64,000 nt of DNA from Pseudomonas alcaligenes (GTDB lineage Bacteria; Pseudomonadota; Gammaproteobacteria; Pseudomonadales; Pseudomonadaceae): the NCBI RefSeq assembly GCF_041729615.1, contig NZ_CP154874.1:3269501-3333500 (forward strand). Direction: 5' to 3'. Shown here one piece after another: positions 36,982 through 48,000 of the stretch. The translations under genes and the position numbers were made by a program. The first letter of the stretch is position 1, and every line of letters starts with the position of its first letter. The notes beneath the pieces were generated by a model, which saw nothing but the letters and a program-made list of their open reading frames with translations, was not told where the DNA came from and searched no databases.

Positions 36982-39222
36982 GTGGCCAAGCACTATGCAT
37001 CGCTGTTTCTCGGCAAGGCGCCTGCAGGGGAGGCCGAGGATTCCAGGCCCGCCACGCCTTACCAGCTGCTGCTGGTGGATGATGAACCGGGCATCCTGGC
37101 CGCGCTGCGGCGGGTGTTCCAGCGCGAGAACTACCAGCTGCACTTCGCCCGCAACGGCGTCGAGGCGCTGAAGATACTCGCCAGCCAGGACATCCAGCTG
37201 ATCATCAGCGACTTCATGATGCCGGAGATGAATGGCAGCGAGTTGCTGGCGCGGGTGCGTGAGCGCTGGCCCGATACCATCCGCATCATGCTGACCGGGC
37301 ACGCCAACACCGAAGCGGTAATGGGCTCGATCAAGGACGGGGCCGTCTACCGCTTCATCCTCAAGCCCTGGAACGACGACGACCTGCGTCTGACCATTGC
37401 CCTGGCGCTGGAGCAGTACGCGCTGCAGCAGCGCAACCGGGCCCTGGAGCAGCAGAACCAGAAGCAGCACCGCGACCTGGAGACCCTGGCCAAGCTGAGC
37501 GTGACCAACCGTAGCCAGCTGGCCATCCTGCTGCACAAGAAGGGCCTGCTCAACGCCCAGCAGATCCAGCAGCTGCACAAGGAAATGCAGGCGCACAAGA
37601 CCCCGGTGCTGCGGCAACTCATGCAGCACGACTGGCTCGACAGCCAGAAGGTCCACGAGCTGTTGCGCAAGGACCTGATGTTCGAGGAGATCGACCTGCG
37701 CGAGTTCGAGGTCGATCCGTCGCTGCTGTCCCTGGTGCCGCAGAGCATCTGCACTCGCCAGCTGGTGCTGCCGCTGCGGGTGCTGGACAAGCGCCTGCGC
37801 CTGGCCATGGCCGACCCGCTGGACCAGGGCCTGATCGACGAACTGGGCTTCATGACCGGCCTCAGCATCCACCCCCTGCTGTGCGACCTGCAACAGATGC
37901 AGGCCAAGCTGGGCGAGCTGTTTGGCGAGTCGGACCGGCTGGAAGACCTGGCGACCGTGGTCGGCAGCAGCGACCCCTATGAAGGCATCGAGATCGTCCT
38001 CGACGACGATGGTGCCGGCGAGAGCCTGGAGCAGCTGTTGGGCAGCTCGGAGGAGCCGCCGGCGATTCGCCTGGTCAACGCGATCATTCTCGAGTCGTTG
38101 CGCCTGGGCGCCAGCGACATCCATATCCACCCGCGCACCAAGCATGTGGTGGTGCGCTATCGCATCGACGGTGTGCTGCAGGACAAGATCCAGGTGCCCA
38201 GCACGCTGCTGATGGCGCTGGTGTCACGGATCAAGGTGATGGCCGAGCTGGACATCACCGAACGGCGGCGCCCCCAGGATGGCCGTATCACCGTCAAGAC
38301 GCCCATGCGCATCGTCGATCTGCGCATTTCCACGCTGCCCACCATCAATGGCGAGAAGGTGGTGATGCGGGTGCTGGAGCGCCAGTCGGCCGCACAGTCG
38401 CTGGAGGATCTCGGGTTGTCGCCGCACAACCTGCGCCGCCTGCTGCACGTGGTGAACAAGCCGCAAGGCATCATCCTGGCCACCGGCCCTACCGGCAGCG
38501 GCAAGACCACCACCCTGTTCGCCCTGCTGCAGCATGAGGCTTCGTCGGAGAAGAATTACGTCACCATCGAGGATCCCGTGGAGTTCCATGTCGACCTGGC
38601 GGGTCAGGTGCCGGTGCGCGAGCGCATCGGCCTGAGCTTCGCCAGTGTGCTACGGGCCATCCTGCGGCAGGATCCGGATGTGATTCTGCTCGGCGAGATC
38701 CGTGATGAGGAAACCGCCGATGTGGCCTTCCATGCCGCGCTGACCGGCCACCTGGTGTTCTCCACCCTGCATACCAACTCGGCGGCGGCCACCATCGCCC
38801 GGCTGTTCGACCTGGGGCTGAAGCCCTATGTGCTGGCCTCGGCGCTGGAGGCGATCATCGCCCAGCGTCTGGTGCGCCGCATCTGTCCTTATTGCCGTGA
38901 GCCGGTTCACCCGAGCGAGGAGCGCCGGCGCAGCCTGGGCCTGGAGTTCCTGGCGCCCGACATGCAGTTCTTCCAGGGCAAGGGCTGCAACCAGTGCAAT
39001 CAGGGCTACCGTGGGCGCATCGGCATCCACGAGGTACTGACCATGAGCGACCGGATGCGCGATGCCATCTCGCAGGGGGTCGGGGCCATGCAGTTGCAGG
39101 CCATTGCCCGTGAACAGGGCATGACCACGCTGCTCGACGATGCCCGGGAGAAGATCCACCAGGGGCTCACCACCATCGACGAGGTCCTGCGCCTGCTGGG
39201 CCCGCAGGACCTGCAGGAGTAG
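36982..39222 (+). CDS. REC-GspE/PilB-type ATPase fusion (cluster gene 6)
   Basis: Protein of 746 residues combining a receiver (about 27-150, phospho-Asp77) with a full GspE/PilB motor ATPase. After a helical N-domain (177-310, MshEN-like but without the full R-L-G signature) comes the ATPase with Walker A GPTGSGKTT (502-510), Walker B around DPDVILLGEIRD (564-575), and the zinc site Cys635, Cys638, Cys669, Cys672. The start is a GTG with GGAG 5 bases before it. Motor enzymes of this type power pilus or secretion assembly. None of those genes lies here. Phosphorylation may gate the motor. Confidence 0.92.
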   Translation: MAKHYASLFLGKAPAGEAEDSRPATPYQLLLVDDEPGILAALRRVFQRENYQLHFARNGVEALKILASQDIQLIISDFMMPEMNGSELLARVRERWPDTIRIMLTGHANTEAVMGSIKDGAVYRFILKPWNDDDLRLTIALALEQYALQQRNRALEQQNQKQHRDLETLAKLSVTNRSQLAILLHKKGLLNAQQIQQLHKEMQAHKTPVLRQLMQHDWLDSQKVHELLRKDLMFEEIDLREFEVDPSLLSLVPQSICTRQLVLPLRVLDKRLRLAMADPLDQGLIDELGFMTGLSIHPLLCDLQQMQAKLGELFGESDRLEDLATVVGSSDPYEGIEIVLDDDGAGESLEQLLGSSEEPPAIRLVNAIILESLRLGASDIHIHPRTKHVVVRYRIDGVLQDKIQVPSTLLMALVSRIKVMAELDITERRRPQDGRITVKTPMRIVDLRISTLPTINGEKVVMRVLERQSAAQSLEDLGLSPHNLRRLLHVVNKPQGIILATGPTGSGKTTTLFALLQHEASSEKNYVTIEDPVEFHVDLAGQVPVRERIGLSFASVLRAILRQDPDVILLGEIRDEETADVAFHAALTGHLVFSTLHTNSAAATIARLFDLGLKPYVLASALEAIIAQRLVRRICPYCREPVHPSEERRRSLGLEFLAPDMQFFQGKGCNQCNQGYRGRIGIHEVLTMSDRMRDAISQGVGAMQLQAIAREQGMTTLLDDAREKIHQGLTTIDEVLRLLGPQDLQE

Positions 39223-39224
39223 GC

Positions 39225-42200
39225 ATGAGCACCCGCCAGCTGATCATAGAGGCCTACCTGCATGTGCTGGCATTCGCCCTGCTGGCCATGGGGTTGATCA
39301 GTCTGGTCGGCTACCTGGGGCTGGATGAGCCGACCGTGCACACGGTGGTGCTGTTGCCGGACAGCGCCATCATGTCGGCCCTGCTCGGCGGACTGCTGCT
39401 GTGCGCCGTGCGTCGGGCCTGGCGTCCGCTCTGGCTGTTTGTGGCGCTGCTGGTCGGCTGCACCCTGTACACCCTGGTGCACAACCATCTGGAGGGCGGC
39501 TCGGATGGCGGCCGCTCACTGCTGACCGGCTTCATGCGCATGCGCAGCGCCCTGGTGGCCACCTTGCTGGTCAGTGCGATTGCCATTTGCCTGTGCCTGG
39601 GCCCCCGGCCGGCCAGGCGCGTGGCCCGGGTGATCGGCGTAGCGATCATGCTGCTGGCAGTGGCCGCGCATTTCTCCTGGGAACTGCCGGCCACGGGCAT
39701 GCTCAGCCTGGGTTTCAAATTCTCCTCGACCCATATCGCCAATCTGTTCACCCTCCTGCTGGGCGGCGCCATCATCCTGCTCAGCCTGCAGGACGCGCGG
39801 CCCGACGCGCGAGTCTGGCGCCTGCCGCTGCTGGCCGGAGCGCTGGGGGCAACCCTGACCTGTGGTGGCTGGTATCTGCTGAGCCTGCAAACCATCGATA
39901 CCCTGACCCGGGAAAGCGATCTGCTGCTGTCCAAGGTGCAGACGCTGACCGAACGGACCCTGCAGAACCGCCTGGACCTGATGAAGCGTCTGGCCGAGCG
40001 CTGGCAGGCGCTGGGCGCCCTGCCATCGGAGGCCTACTGGCAGCAGGAGGCGCGCAGTTACCTGCGCGACTTCCCCAACCTGTACCTGGTCGGCGTGCTG
40101 GACGAACGGCTGCAGCCCTACTGGCTGGAGGCCCGTGATGAGAGTCAGGGCCTCTGGCTACGCGCCTTCCTGGCCCGCCCGGAGCAGGTCGAGTGGTTGA
40201 GCCATGCCCTGGCCGATGAGTTACCCCACATCAGCCGCGCCGTCGAGCGCCCCGACGGGGTCGGGGCCAATGCCTTGCTGGTCAGCTCCCTGCGCATTCG
40301 CGGCGATGCGCCACGGCTGGTGATCGCCACGCTGAATATTCAGGGGGCACTGGCAGAGCTGCTGGGCGACGAACTGGGTGGCTTCATCGTCAGGGTGTAT
40401 GAAGACGGAATGCCGATCTATGCCTCCCGGAGCCAGGGGCGGCAGCGCTTCAATACGCCGGTGAGCGAGCGTCTCATCGACTTCCACCACGATCAGCGCT
40501 GGCGGCTGGTGTCTTACATCGACGATTCGGTCACCCTCAACACGGCCCGCCTGCTGCCGGCATTGATCATGTTGTTCGGCCTGGTCCTGAGCTTCTTCCT
40601 GATGCTCAGCCAGCGCCTGGGTGGCCTGGCCATCGAGCGTGCCACTCGTCTGCAACAGGCCAACGACCAGCTGCAACTGAGCCTGGCCAGCCAGCTCAAG
40701 GCTCAGGCGCTCAACCAGCGGATCATGGAGTTCACCCAGGATGTGCTGTGCTCCTTCGACCGCGAGGGTCGTTTTCTCGAAGTGAGCCCCTCCTGCGTCA
40801 AGCTGTTCGGCTATCGGCAGGAGGAGCTGGTCGGACGTCCCTATCTGGAACTGGTGTTGCCCGAAGATCATGAGCTGACCCGCATGGAAGCCGCCGAGGT
40901 GATGGCCGGGCGGCCCTCCTATGGTTTTCGCAACCGCTACCGGCACCGCGATGGCCGCATCCTGCACATCCTCTGGTCGGCCGACTGGTCGGAGCAAGAG
41001 CAGACCCTGTTCGCCGTGGCCCACGACATCACCGCAGTGGTGCACAACGAGGCCCTCACCGAGAGCCAGCGCGACATACTCGGCATGATCTCCATGGATC
41101 GCCCGCAGTCCGAGACGCTCGAGGCCGTCTGCCATATGATCGAGGCGCAGGAACCGGAGGCCTTCTGCTCGGTGCTGCTGCTCGATGCCGAGGGCAAGCA
41201 GCTGTATACAGGGGCGGCACCGAGCCTGCCGGAGGCCTACAACCTTGCCATCGATGGTGCCGCCATCGGCCCCAATGCCGGCAGCTGCGGCACGGCGGCC
41301 TATCGTCGCCAGCTAGTGGTGGTCGAGGACATCGAGACCGACCCGCTCTGGGTGGACTATCGCGACCTGGCCAGGCCCCATGGCCTGCGTGCCTGCTGGT
41401 CGTTCCCGCTGATTTCCCACCATGGTCAGGTGCTGGGTACCTTGGCGATGTACCATAAGGTGCCGCATGCCCCCAGCGACGAGCAGATCCAGTGCCTGGC
41501 CATGGCCGCGCAACTGGCGGCAATCGCCATCGCCCGCGCCCGCGACCGCCAGCAGTTGCAGGAGAGCGAGCAGCGCTTCCGTTCCCTGTTCACCTTCAAC
41601 CCCGACCCGGTCTTCGCCTTCGACCTCAAGGGGCACTTTCTCAGCATGAACGGGGCCGGGATGGAGCTGACGGGGCTGCGCGAGGAGCAGGTCATCGGGC
41701 GCCATTTCGCCGAACTGGTGGTGGCCGAGGACCTGAAGCGCGCCTTGCAGCACTTCGCCTCGGCCTGCCGCGGTATACCCCAGCGCTATGAGATACGAAT
41801 CCAGAATGCGGCCGGCAGCCAGCTGCACCTCGATGTCAGCAACCTGCCGATCATGGTGGAGGGCGAGATAGTCGGGGTGTTCGGCCTGGCCAAGGACATC
41901 ACCGAGCGCGAGCGCATCGCCGCCGAGCTGAACAGCACCCTGGCCCGCAGCGAGCGCCAGGCCGAGCAACTGCGCGGCCTGGGCGCGGCGGCGATCGCCA
42001 CGGCCAAGCTGCACGATCACCAGACCCTGATCGACTACCTGGTGGAACAGGTGCGCGTGGTGGTTGGCGCGCACCAGGCCGTGCTCAGTCTGACTCGGGG
42101 GGCGGACTGGAGCCAGTCCATCAATGGGGTCGCGCTATCGGACAAATATGCCGCCTGGCGCGATTACGCGGCCATCCCGGACGGCAGCGGCATCTATGCC

Positions 42201-44627
42201 CTGATCTGTGAAACCAACCAGCCCCTGATGCTGACCCAGGACGAGCTGGAGCGGCATCCGCGCTGGCGTGGCTTCGGTGCGCATGCCGCGGCGCATCCGC
42301 CCATGCGTGGCTGGCTGGCCGTGCCCCTGATCGACAAGAGCGGTGGCAACCTGGGGCTGCTGCAGCTGTCGGACAAGATGGACGGCGAGTTCGATGCCGA
42401 TGACCTGACGATCGTGCAGCAGTTCGCCCAGATGGCCGTTTCCTTCCTGGAGAACAACCGTCTGCTCAACGAGCTGATGGCGGCCGAGCAACGCCTCAAG
42501 ACGCAGCTGGATTTCACGTCCACCATCACCGACTGTCTGGCCGAGGGGCTGCTCGCCGTCAATGAGCAGGGCGTACTGACCTTCATCAACCCGGCAGCCA
42601 GAAAGCTGCTGGTGGCCGAGCAGGACCCGCTCGGGCAGCAGATGCAGCAGCTGCTGCCATTGAATTTTCAGAGCTGGGAGGCGACCACGGGCAACCGCGG
42701 CGAGTTCGAGCTGAGGGGGCTGACCCTGCACTATGACGCACGCCCCCTCATTGGCCTCGCCGGTGCCCAGGGCTGGGTGGTGGCGCTGCGCGATGTCAGC
42801 GTGCAGCGCCGCGCCGAGCAGGCCATGCGCGAGCGCAACCAGTTCTTCAGCCTGTCGCTGGATCTGTTCTGCATGGTCAACTTGCAAGGGCTGTTCATCC
42901 AGGTCAACCTGGCCTTCGCCAGCACTCTGCACTACAGCGCCGAGGCCCTGGTCGGGCAACCCTACATAGAACTGATCGACACGGCGGACCGTGAGCGGGT
43001 CCTGCAGGCCATCGAGCAACTGCAGGATGGCGAGCTGATCCGCGATCTGACCATCCGCGTCTGGGACGGGCGCGGTCGTCCGCACTGGCTGCAGTTCAGC
43101 GCTGCGCTGGGCGAGGACCGGGCGATCTACTGTGCTGCCCGCGATATCACCGAGCAGAAGGCCATCGAGGATCAGATCGCCCAGCACAACCTGATCCTGA
43201 GCATGGCCGGGCGAACCGCCCGACTGGGCGGATGGAGCATCGAGTTGCCCGGTCGCGAGGTGGTCTGGTCGGAGGAAATGTTCGGCCTGCTGGGCTTCGA
43301 ACGGGGCAGCGTCCCGACCCTGGAGGACGGGCTGGCGCTTTATCCGCCCTACTATCGTGCCACCATCATTGCCGCTCTCGAGGCCTGCATCGCCGAGGGG
43401 CAGGGCTTCGATCTCGATGTGGAAATCCGCCATGCCAGTGGCATGCTGCTGGATGCGCGCCTGGCCGGCCAGGCCGTGCGCGACGAGGGGGGGCGCATCG
43501 TACGCATATCGGGGGCGCTGCAGGATATCAGCGAGCGCAAACGCGCCCAGCGCGAGGTGCAGCGCCTGGCCATCAGGCTGACCAATACCCTGGAGAGCAT
43601 CACCGATGCATTTTTCACCATCGATACCCGGTGGTGCTTCAGTTATGTCAACCAGGAGGCCGCCCAGCAGCTGCGGGTATCGGTCGATGAAATGCTCGGC
43701 AAGGAAATCTGGGAGGTATTTCCGGGCGCCCGCGAAAGCGAGATCGGCCTGCGTTATCTGCAGGCCATGGAAGATCACCAGGCTGCACACTTCGAGTCCT
43801 ACTATCCGCCCATGGAGCGCTGGTTCGAGGTGCATGCCTACCCCTCGGAGGAGGGGCTGGCGGTCTACTTCCGCGATGTCACCGAGCGCCGGCGCACCGA
43901 GGAGGAGCTGCAGGCGACCCTGCTCGAACTGGAGCGCAGCAACCGTGAACTGCAGGAGTTCGCCTTCGTCGCCTCGCATGACCTGCAGGAGCCGCTGCGC
44001 AAGATTCAGGCCTTCTCCGATCGACTGGCCGCCCGCGCCGACGGGCTGGACGAGGAGGGGCGCGACTACCTGCAGCGCATGACTTCGGCGGCCTCGCGCA
44101 TGCAGGCGCTGATCATCGACCTGCTGAACTATTCGCGGGTCAACACCCGTGGGCAGTCGCTGCAGCCCGTGGAGCTGGAGCGGGTTCTGGATGATGTGCT
44201 GCTGGACATGGAGGCCGGCATCGAACAGGCGGCCTGTCGCATCGAGCGCCAGCCATTGCCCGCCGTGCTGGGCGATGCCAGCCAGTTGCGCCAGGTGCTC
44301 CAGAACCTGCTGAGCAATGCCCTGAAGTTCCAGGCACCTGGCAACTCAGCGCTGATCCGGATCTATGCCGAGCCGGCAGCCAACGACGGCTGGACCCTGT
44401 GCATCGCCGACAACGGCATAGGTTTCGACGAGAAATACCTGGACCGCATCTTCAACCCCTTCCAGCGCCTGCATGGCCGCGAGGCCTACTCGGGAACCGG
44501 GATAGGGTTGGCGATTGTCAAAAAAATCATTGAACGGCACAACGCGAGTATCACGGCCAGCAGCAAGCCAGGCCAGGGCAGCGTGTTTCGTATCACCTTC
44601 CCGCGGATCAACAAGGACTCGCCATGA
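39225..44627 (+). CDS. giant membrane PAS/GAF histidine kinase (cluster gene 7)
   Basis: Hybrid-free kinase of 1800 residues. Seven hydrophobic segments fill 1-215, followed by a periplasmic-type region (~225-440) and one more membrane helix (443-463). Inside the cell are PAS ~490-600, GAF ~620-780, PAS ~785-900, GAF ~915-1085, then four PAS domains (~1095-1560). HisKA follows with His1585 ([13 protein letters not shown], the phytochrome-type sub-family), then HATPase ([27 protein letters not shown]). No PASDIP phytochrome motif is seen. The stop overlaps the start of the Rcp1-like receiver, a usual partner of this HisKA type. Confidence 0.92.
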   Translation: MSTRQLIIEAYLHVLAFALLAMGLISLVGYLGLDEPTVHTVVLLPDSAIMSALLGGLLLCAVRRAWRPLWLFVALLVGCTLYTLVHNHLEGGSDGGRSLLTGFMRMRSALVATLLVSAIAICLCLGPRPARRVARVIGVAIMLLAVAAHFSWELPATGMLSLGFKFSSTHIANLFTLLLGGAIILLSLQDARPDARVWRLPLLAGALGATLTCGGWYLLSLQTIDTLTRESDLLLSKVQTLTERTLQNRLDLMKRLAERWQALGALPSEAYWQQEARSYLRDFPNLYLVGVLDERLQPYWLEARDESQGLWLRAFLARPEQVEWLSHALADELPHISRAVERPDGVGANALLVSSLRIRGDAPRLVIATLNIQGALAELLGDELGGFIVRVYEDGMPIYASRSQGRQRFNTPVSERLIDFHHDQRWRLVSYIDDSVTLNTARLLPALIMLFGLVLSFFLMLSQRLGGLAIERATRLQQANDQLQLSLASQLKAQALNQRIMEFTQDVLCSFDREGRFLEVSPSCVKLFGYRQEELVGRPYLELVLPEDHELTRMEAAEVMAGRPSYGFRNRYRHRDGRILHILWSADWSEQEQTLFAVAHDITAVVHNEALTESQRDILGMISMDRPQSETLEAVCHMIEAQEPEAFCSVLLLDAEGKQLYTGAAPSLPEAYNLAIDGAAIGPNAGSCGTAAYRRQLVVVEDIETDPLWVDYRDLARPHGLRACWSFPLISHHGQVLGTLAMYHKVPHAPSDEQIQCLAMAAQLAAIAIARARDRQQLQESEQRFRSLFTFNPDPVFAFDLKGHFLSMNGAGMELTGLREEQVIGRHFAELVVAEDLKRALQHFASACRGIPQRYEIRIQNAAGSQLHLDVSNLPIMVEGEIVGVFGLAKDITERERIAAELNSTLARSERQAEQLRGLGAAAIATAKLHDHQTLIDYLVEQVRVVVGAHQAVLSLTRGADWSQSINGVALSDKYAAWRDYAAIPDGSGIYALICETNQPLMLTQDELERHPRWRGFGAHAAAHPPMRGWLAVPLIDKSGGNLGLLQLSDKMDGEFDADDLTIVQQFAQMAVSFLENNRLLNELMAAEQRLKTQLDFTSTITDCLAEGLLAVNEQGVLTFINPAARKLLVAEQDPLGQQMQQLLPLNFQSWEATTGNRGEFELRGLTLHYDARPLIGLAGAQGWVVALRDVSVQRRAEQAMRERNQFFSLSLDLFCMVNLQGLFIQVNLAFASTLHYSAEALVGQPYIELIDTADRERVLQAIEQLQDGELIRDLTIRVWDGRGRPHWLQFSAALGEDRAIYCAARDITEQKAIEDQIAQHNLILSMAGRTARLGGWSIELPGREVVWSEEMFGLLGFERGSVPTLEDGLALYPPYYRATIIAALEACIAEGQGFDLDVEIRHASGMLLDARLAGQAVRDEGGRIVRISGALQDISERKRAQREVQRLAIRLTNTLESITDAFFTIDTRWCFSYVNQEAAQQLRVSVDEMLGKEIWEVFPGARESEIGLRYLQAMEDHQAAHFESYYPPMERWFEVHAYPSEEGLAVYFRDVTERRRTEEELQATLLELERSNRELQEFAFVASHDLQEPLRKIQAFSDRLAARADGLDEEGRDYLQRMTSAASRMQALIIDLLNYSRVNTRGQSLQPVELERVLDDVLLDMEAGIEQAACRIERQPLPAVLGDASQLRQVLQNLLSNALKFQAPGNSALIRIYAEPAANDGWTLCIADNGIGFDEKYLDRIFNPFQRLHGREAYSGTGIGLAIVKKIIERHNASITASSKPGQGSVFRITFPRINKDSP

Positions 44628-45079
44628 AGACCAAGATCGTCGATATCCTGATCGCCGACGACGACCAGGATGACTGCCTGATGACCCGCGAGGCTTTTCG
44701 CGAGTGCCGGATCGCCAACCGGCTGCACTTCGTGCACGACGGCGAAGCCCTGCTCGACTACCTCAAGCGCCGCCCGCCCTACAACGACGAACAGCGTTTC
44801 CCGATGCCGGGGTTGATCCTGCTGGACCTCAACATGCCGCTGAAGGATGGTCGGGAGGCCCTGATGGAGATCAAGGCCGATGCCGCGCTGCGTTCCATTC
44901 CCGTGGTCATCCTGACCACCTCGTCGGCCGAGGAGGATGTCCTGCGCAGCTACGATATAGGGGTGAACTCCTTCATCACCAAGCCGGTCAGCTATTCCGG
45001 GCTCATCGAGGTCATCCGTGCGCTCGGTCGCTACTGGCTGGATATTGTCGAGCTGCCGCTCGAGGGGACGGGTGCATGA
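44624..45079 (+). CDS. Rcp1-like single-domain response regulator (cluster gene 8)
   Basis: Receiver of 151 residues (acidic start ADDDQDD, phospho-Asp in LLDLNMP, a 10-residue insert near RRPPYNDEQ, and KPVS at the end), typical of Rcp1-type regulators that pair with phytochrome-like kinases. ATGA overlaps on both sides place it between the giant kinase and the LOV protein, so it probably carries phosphate from the kinase. It lacks an output domain. Confidence 0.92.
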   Translation: MKTKIVDILIADDDQDDCLMTREAFRECRIANRLHFVHDGEALLDYLKRRPPYNDEQRFPMPGLILLDLNMPLKDGREALMEIKADAALRSIPVVILTTSSAEEDVLRSYDIGVNSFITKPVSYSGLIEVIRALGRYWLDIVELPLEGTGA

Positions 45080-48000
45080 CCCGAGGAGAAACGCATTGGC
45101 GCCTGCTGCTGGTCGATGACGACGAGGATGACTTCGTCATCACCCGCGATCTGCTACGTGGCTCCCATCAGGAGCAGGTCAGCCTCGACTGGTGTGGCGA
45201 TTTCCAGCAGGGCCTGGAAGCGATCTGCCGCCAGGAGCACGACCTGTATCTGGTCGACTATCGCCTGGGCTCGGATACGGGCCTGGAGCTGATTCACCAG
45301 GCCCGCCAGGCGGGCGTCAGCTTGCCGATCATTCTGCTGACCGGTCAGGGCGATGCACGTCTGGATGCCACGGCCATCGAGCAGGGAGCCGCCGATTATC
45401 TGGTCAAGGGCCAGTTCGACAGCCAGCAGCTGCTGCGCAGCGTGCGCTACGCCATCGATCGCAGCCAGGCCATGGCCAGACTGGCCGAGAGCGAGATGCG
45501 TTACCGCCTGCTCTTCGAGGCCAATCCCGAGCCGATGTGGGTGTTCTCCCGGGAGAGCCTGCGTTTCGTGGCGGTCAACCAGGCGGCGGCGCATTTCTTC
45601 GGCTACGGCCAGGATGAACTGCTCGACATGACGATCCTGGACATCCGCACCGAGCAGGAGCGCGAACGCTTCCTGGCGTATTTCCATTCGTCCATTCGCG
45701 AGCGCATCGTCGATCCCTCCGCCGGAGTCTGGTGCTACCGGCACAAGTCCGGGCGCGAGCTGTTTGCCGAAATCCTGGTGCATGACTTCGACTTCGACGG
45801 TCAGTCCTGTTGCCTGGTGCTGGCCATCGACGTCACCGAGAAACAGGTGGCGCGCGAGCAGGCACGCCTACGTGAGCAGGCCTTTCGCCAGTTGCTGAAC
45901 GACAACCGCGATGCACTGCTGGTGATCGATGGCAAGGGCAGCGTGCGTTACACCAACCCCGCGGCCCAGGCATTGCTGCAGTTGAGCGCCGAGGAGTTGC
46001 AGGAGCATTACCTGCCCCTGCCGCCCGTGCAGGAGGGTCTGATCGAGTGGACACTGCCCCTGCCTGGTGGCGTGCAGGTCGAGGTCGAAATTCACAACTC
46101 CCGGACGGACTGGGAGGGGGAGCCGGCGCAGCTGCTCTCGCTGCGTGATATCGCCGATCGCAAGGAATCGGAAAAACAGTTGCGCCTGCTGCAGCGTAGC
46201 CTGGAGGCCAGTTACAACGGCGTGGTGATCGTGGATGCCTGCGCTGCCGACATGCCGATCATCTATGTCAACCCTGCCTTCGAGCGGATCACCGGCTACA
46301 GCCAGGAAGAGGTGCTGGGGCGCAACTGTCGGTTTCTCCAGGGCCAGTCGCGTGACCCGATGCGCGTGGAAGAGATCCGTCGCGGGCTGAGCCAGGCGCG
46401 TGATGTTCATGTCGTGGTGCGCAACTTCCGCAAGGACGGCCAGGCCTTCTGGAACGACCTGTACATCTCGCCGATCTTCAACGAGCAGGGCGTGATCACC
46501 CATTTCGTCGGCGTGCAGAATGACATCTCCGAGCAGAAGCGCTTCGAGGATGAGCTGAGCTTCAATGCCAGCCACGATGTCCTGACCGGCCTGCCCAACC
46601 GGGCTCTGCTCGAGGACCGCTTGCGCCAGGGCTGCAAGATTTCCCTGCGCTATCAGCGCAGCCTGGCGGTGATGTTCATCGACCTGGATGGCTTCAAGCC
46701 GATCAACGACTCCATCGGGCACAACTTCGGCGATCTGCTGCTGATCGAGGTCGCCAAGCGCATGTGTGAGCAGGTGCGCCCCGGTGACACGGTGGCACGC
46801 ATGGGGGGCGACGAATTCATCGTCCTGTTGCCCGACCTGGCGGTGGAAGAGGATGTGATTCCGGTCGCGGAGCGATTGATCGCGAGTATCTCCAGGCCCT
46901 ATCGCATTCAGGGCATCGACCTGCATGTGACGGCCAGCATCGGCATCACGCTGAGCGACGGCAATCTCGAACAGCCGATGCAGCTGATCCAGCAGGCCGA
47001 CCTGGCCATGTACAAGGCCAAGCAGGAAGGGCGCAACAACTACCAGTGGTACACCAACGACCTCAATCTGCGTGTCAGCGAGCGGGTCAATCTGCGCAAC
47101 GAGCTGCAGAAGGCCATCGAGGCCGAGGACTTCGAGCTCTATTACCAGCCGCAGATCGATGGGCGCAGTGGTCGAGTGGTCGGCCTGGAGGCGCTGCTGC
47201 GCTGGCAGCATCCGACCCAGGGCTTCGTTTCGCCCGCCGTATTCGTGCCCGTGGCCGAGGATACGGGGCAGATCATTCCGCTCAGCCTGTGGGTGCTCGA
47301 CACCGCTTGCCGGCAGATACGTCTGCTCAGCGAGCAGGGCATGAAGGGCCCCTCGGTCGCTGTGAACATCTCCCCGGTGCAGTTTCAGCGCAGCAACTTT
47401 GTCGAGAGCGTACAGGCGATGCTGCACAAGCATGGCCTCGGCGCCGATATGCTGGAGTTGGAGATCACCGAGACTGTCCTGCTGAATAACGCGGACAAGG
47501 CAATCGAGACGCTGCACCGGCTCAAGGAGCTGGGGGTGCGCATCGCGATCGATGACTTCGGTACCGGCTTCTCCAGCCTCAACTACCTGAAGCGCCTGCC
47601 CATCGACAAGGTCAAGATCGATCGTTCCTTCGTCCAGGAAATCATCAGTGACCGCCACGATGCAGCCATCACCCAGGGCATCATCTCGATGGCGCACCAT
47701 CTGCGGCTCAAGGTCATCGCCGAGGGGGTGGAAACCGAGCCGCAGTTCGCCTTCCTCAAGAAGAGTCATTGCGACGAGTTCCAGGGCTACTACTTCGCCA
47801 AACCGATGCCTTTCTCCGCGGTCGAGGAGTACCTGCGTCAGCGCATGCTGGTGCATGAGCCCGCCCCCGCCGTGGGGTCCGAGGAGCAGGTGCAGACGGT
47901 GCTGCTGCTGGATGACGAGGAGAATATCCTGCGCGCCCTGGCGCGGGTGTTGCGGCGTGACGGCTACAAGATCCTCATGGCCACGCGTGCCCAGGACGCC

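Noticed and set aside
35695..38145. 816-codon frame antisense to the REC-ATPase and kinase
   Set aside because: No motifs, and the plus-strand genes carry complete active sites; a shadow.
39225..44627. Giant kinase as a phytochrome
   Set aside because: The HisKA type suggests it, but no PASDIP motif or PHY-like tongue is visible and the GAF domains look generic.
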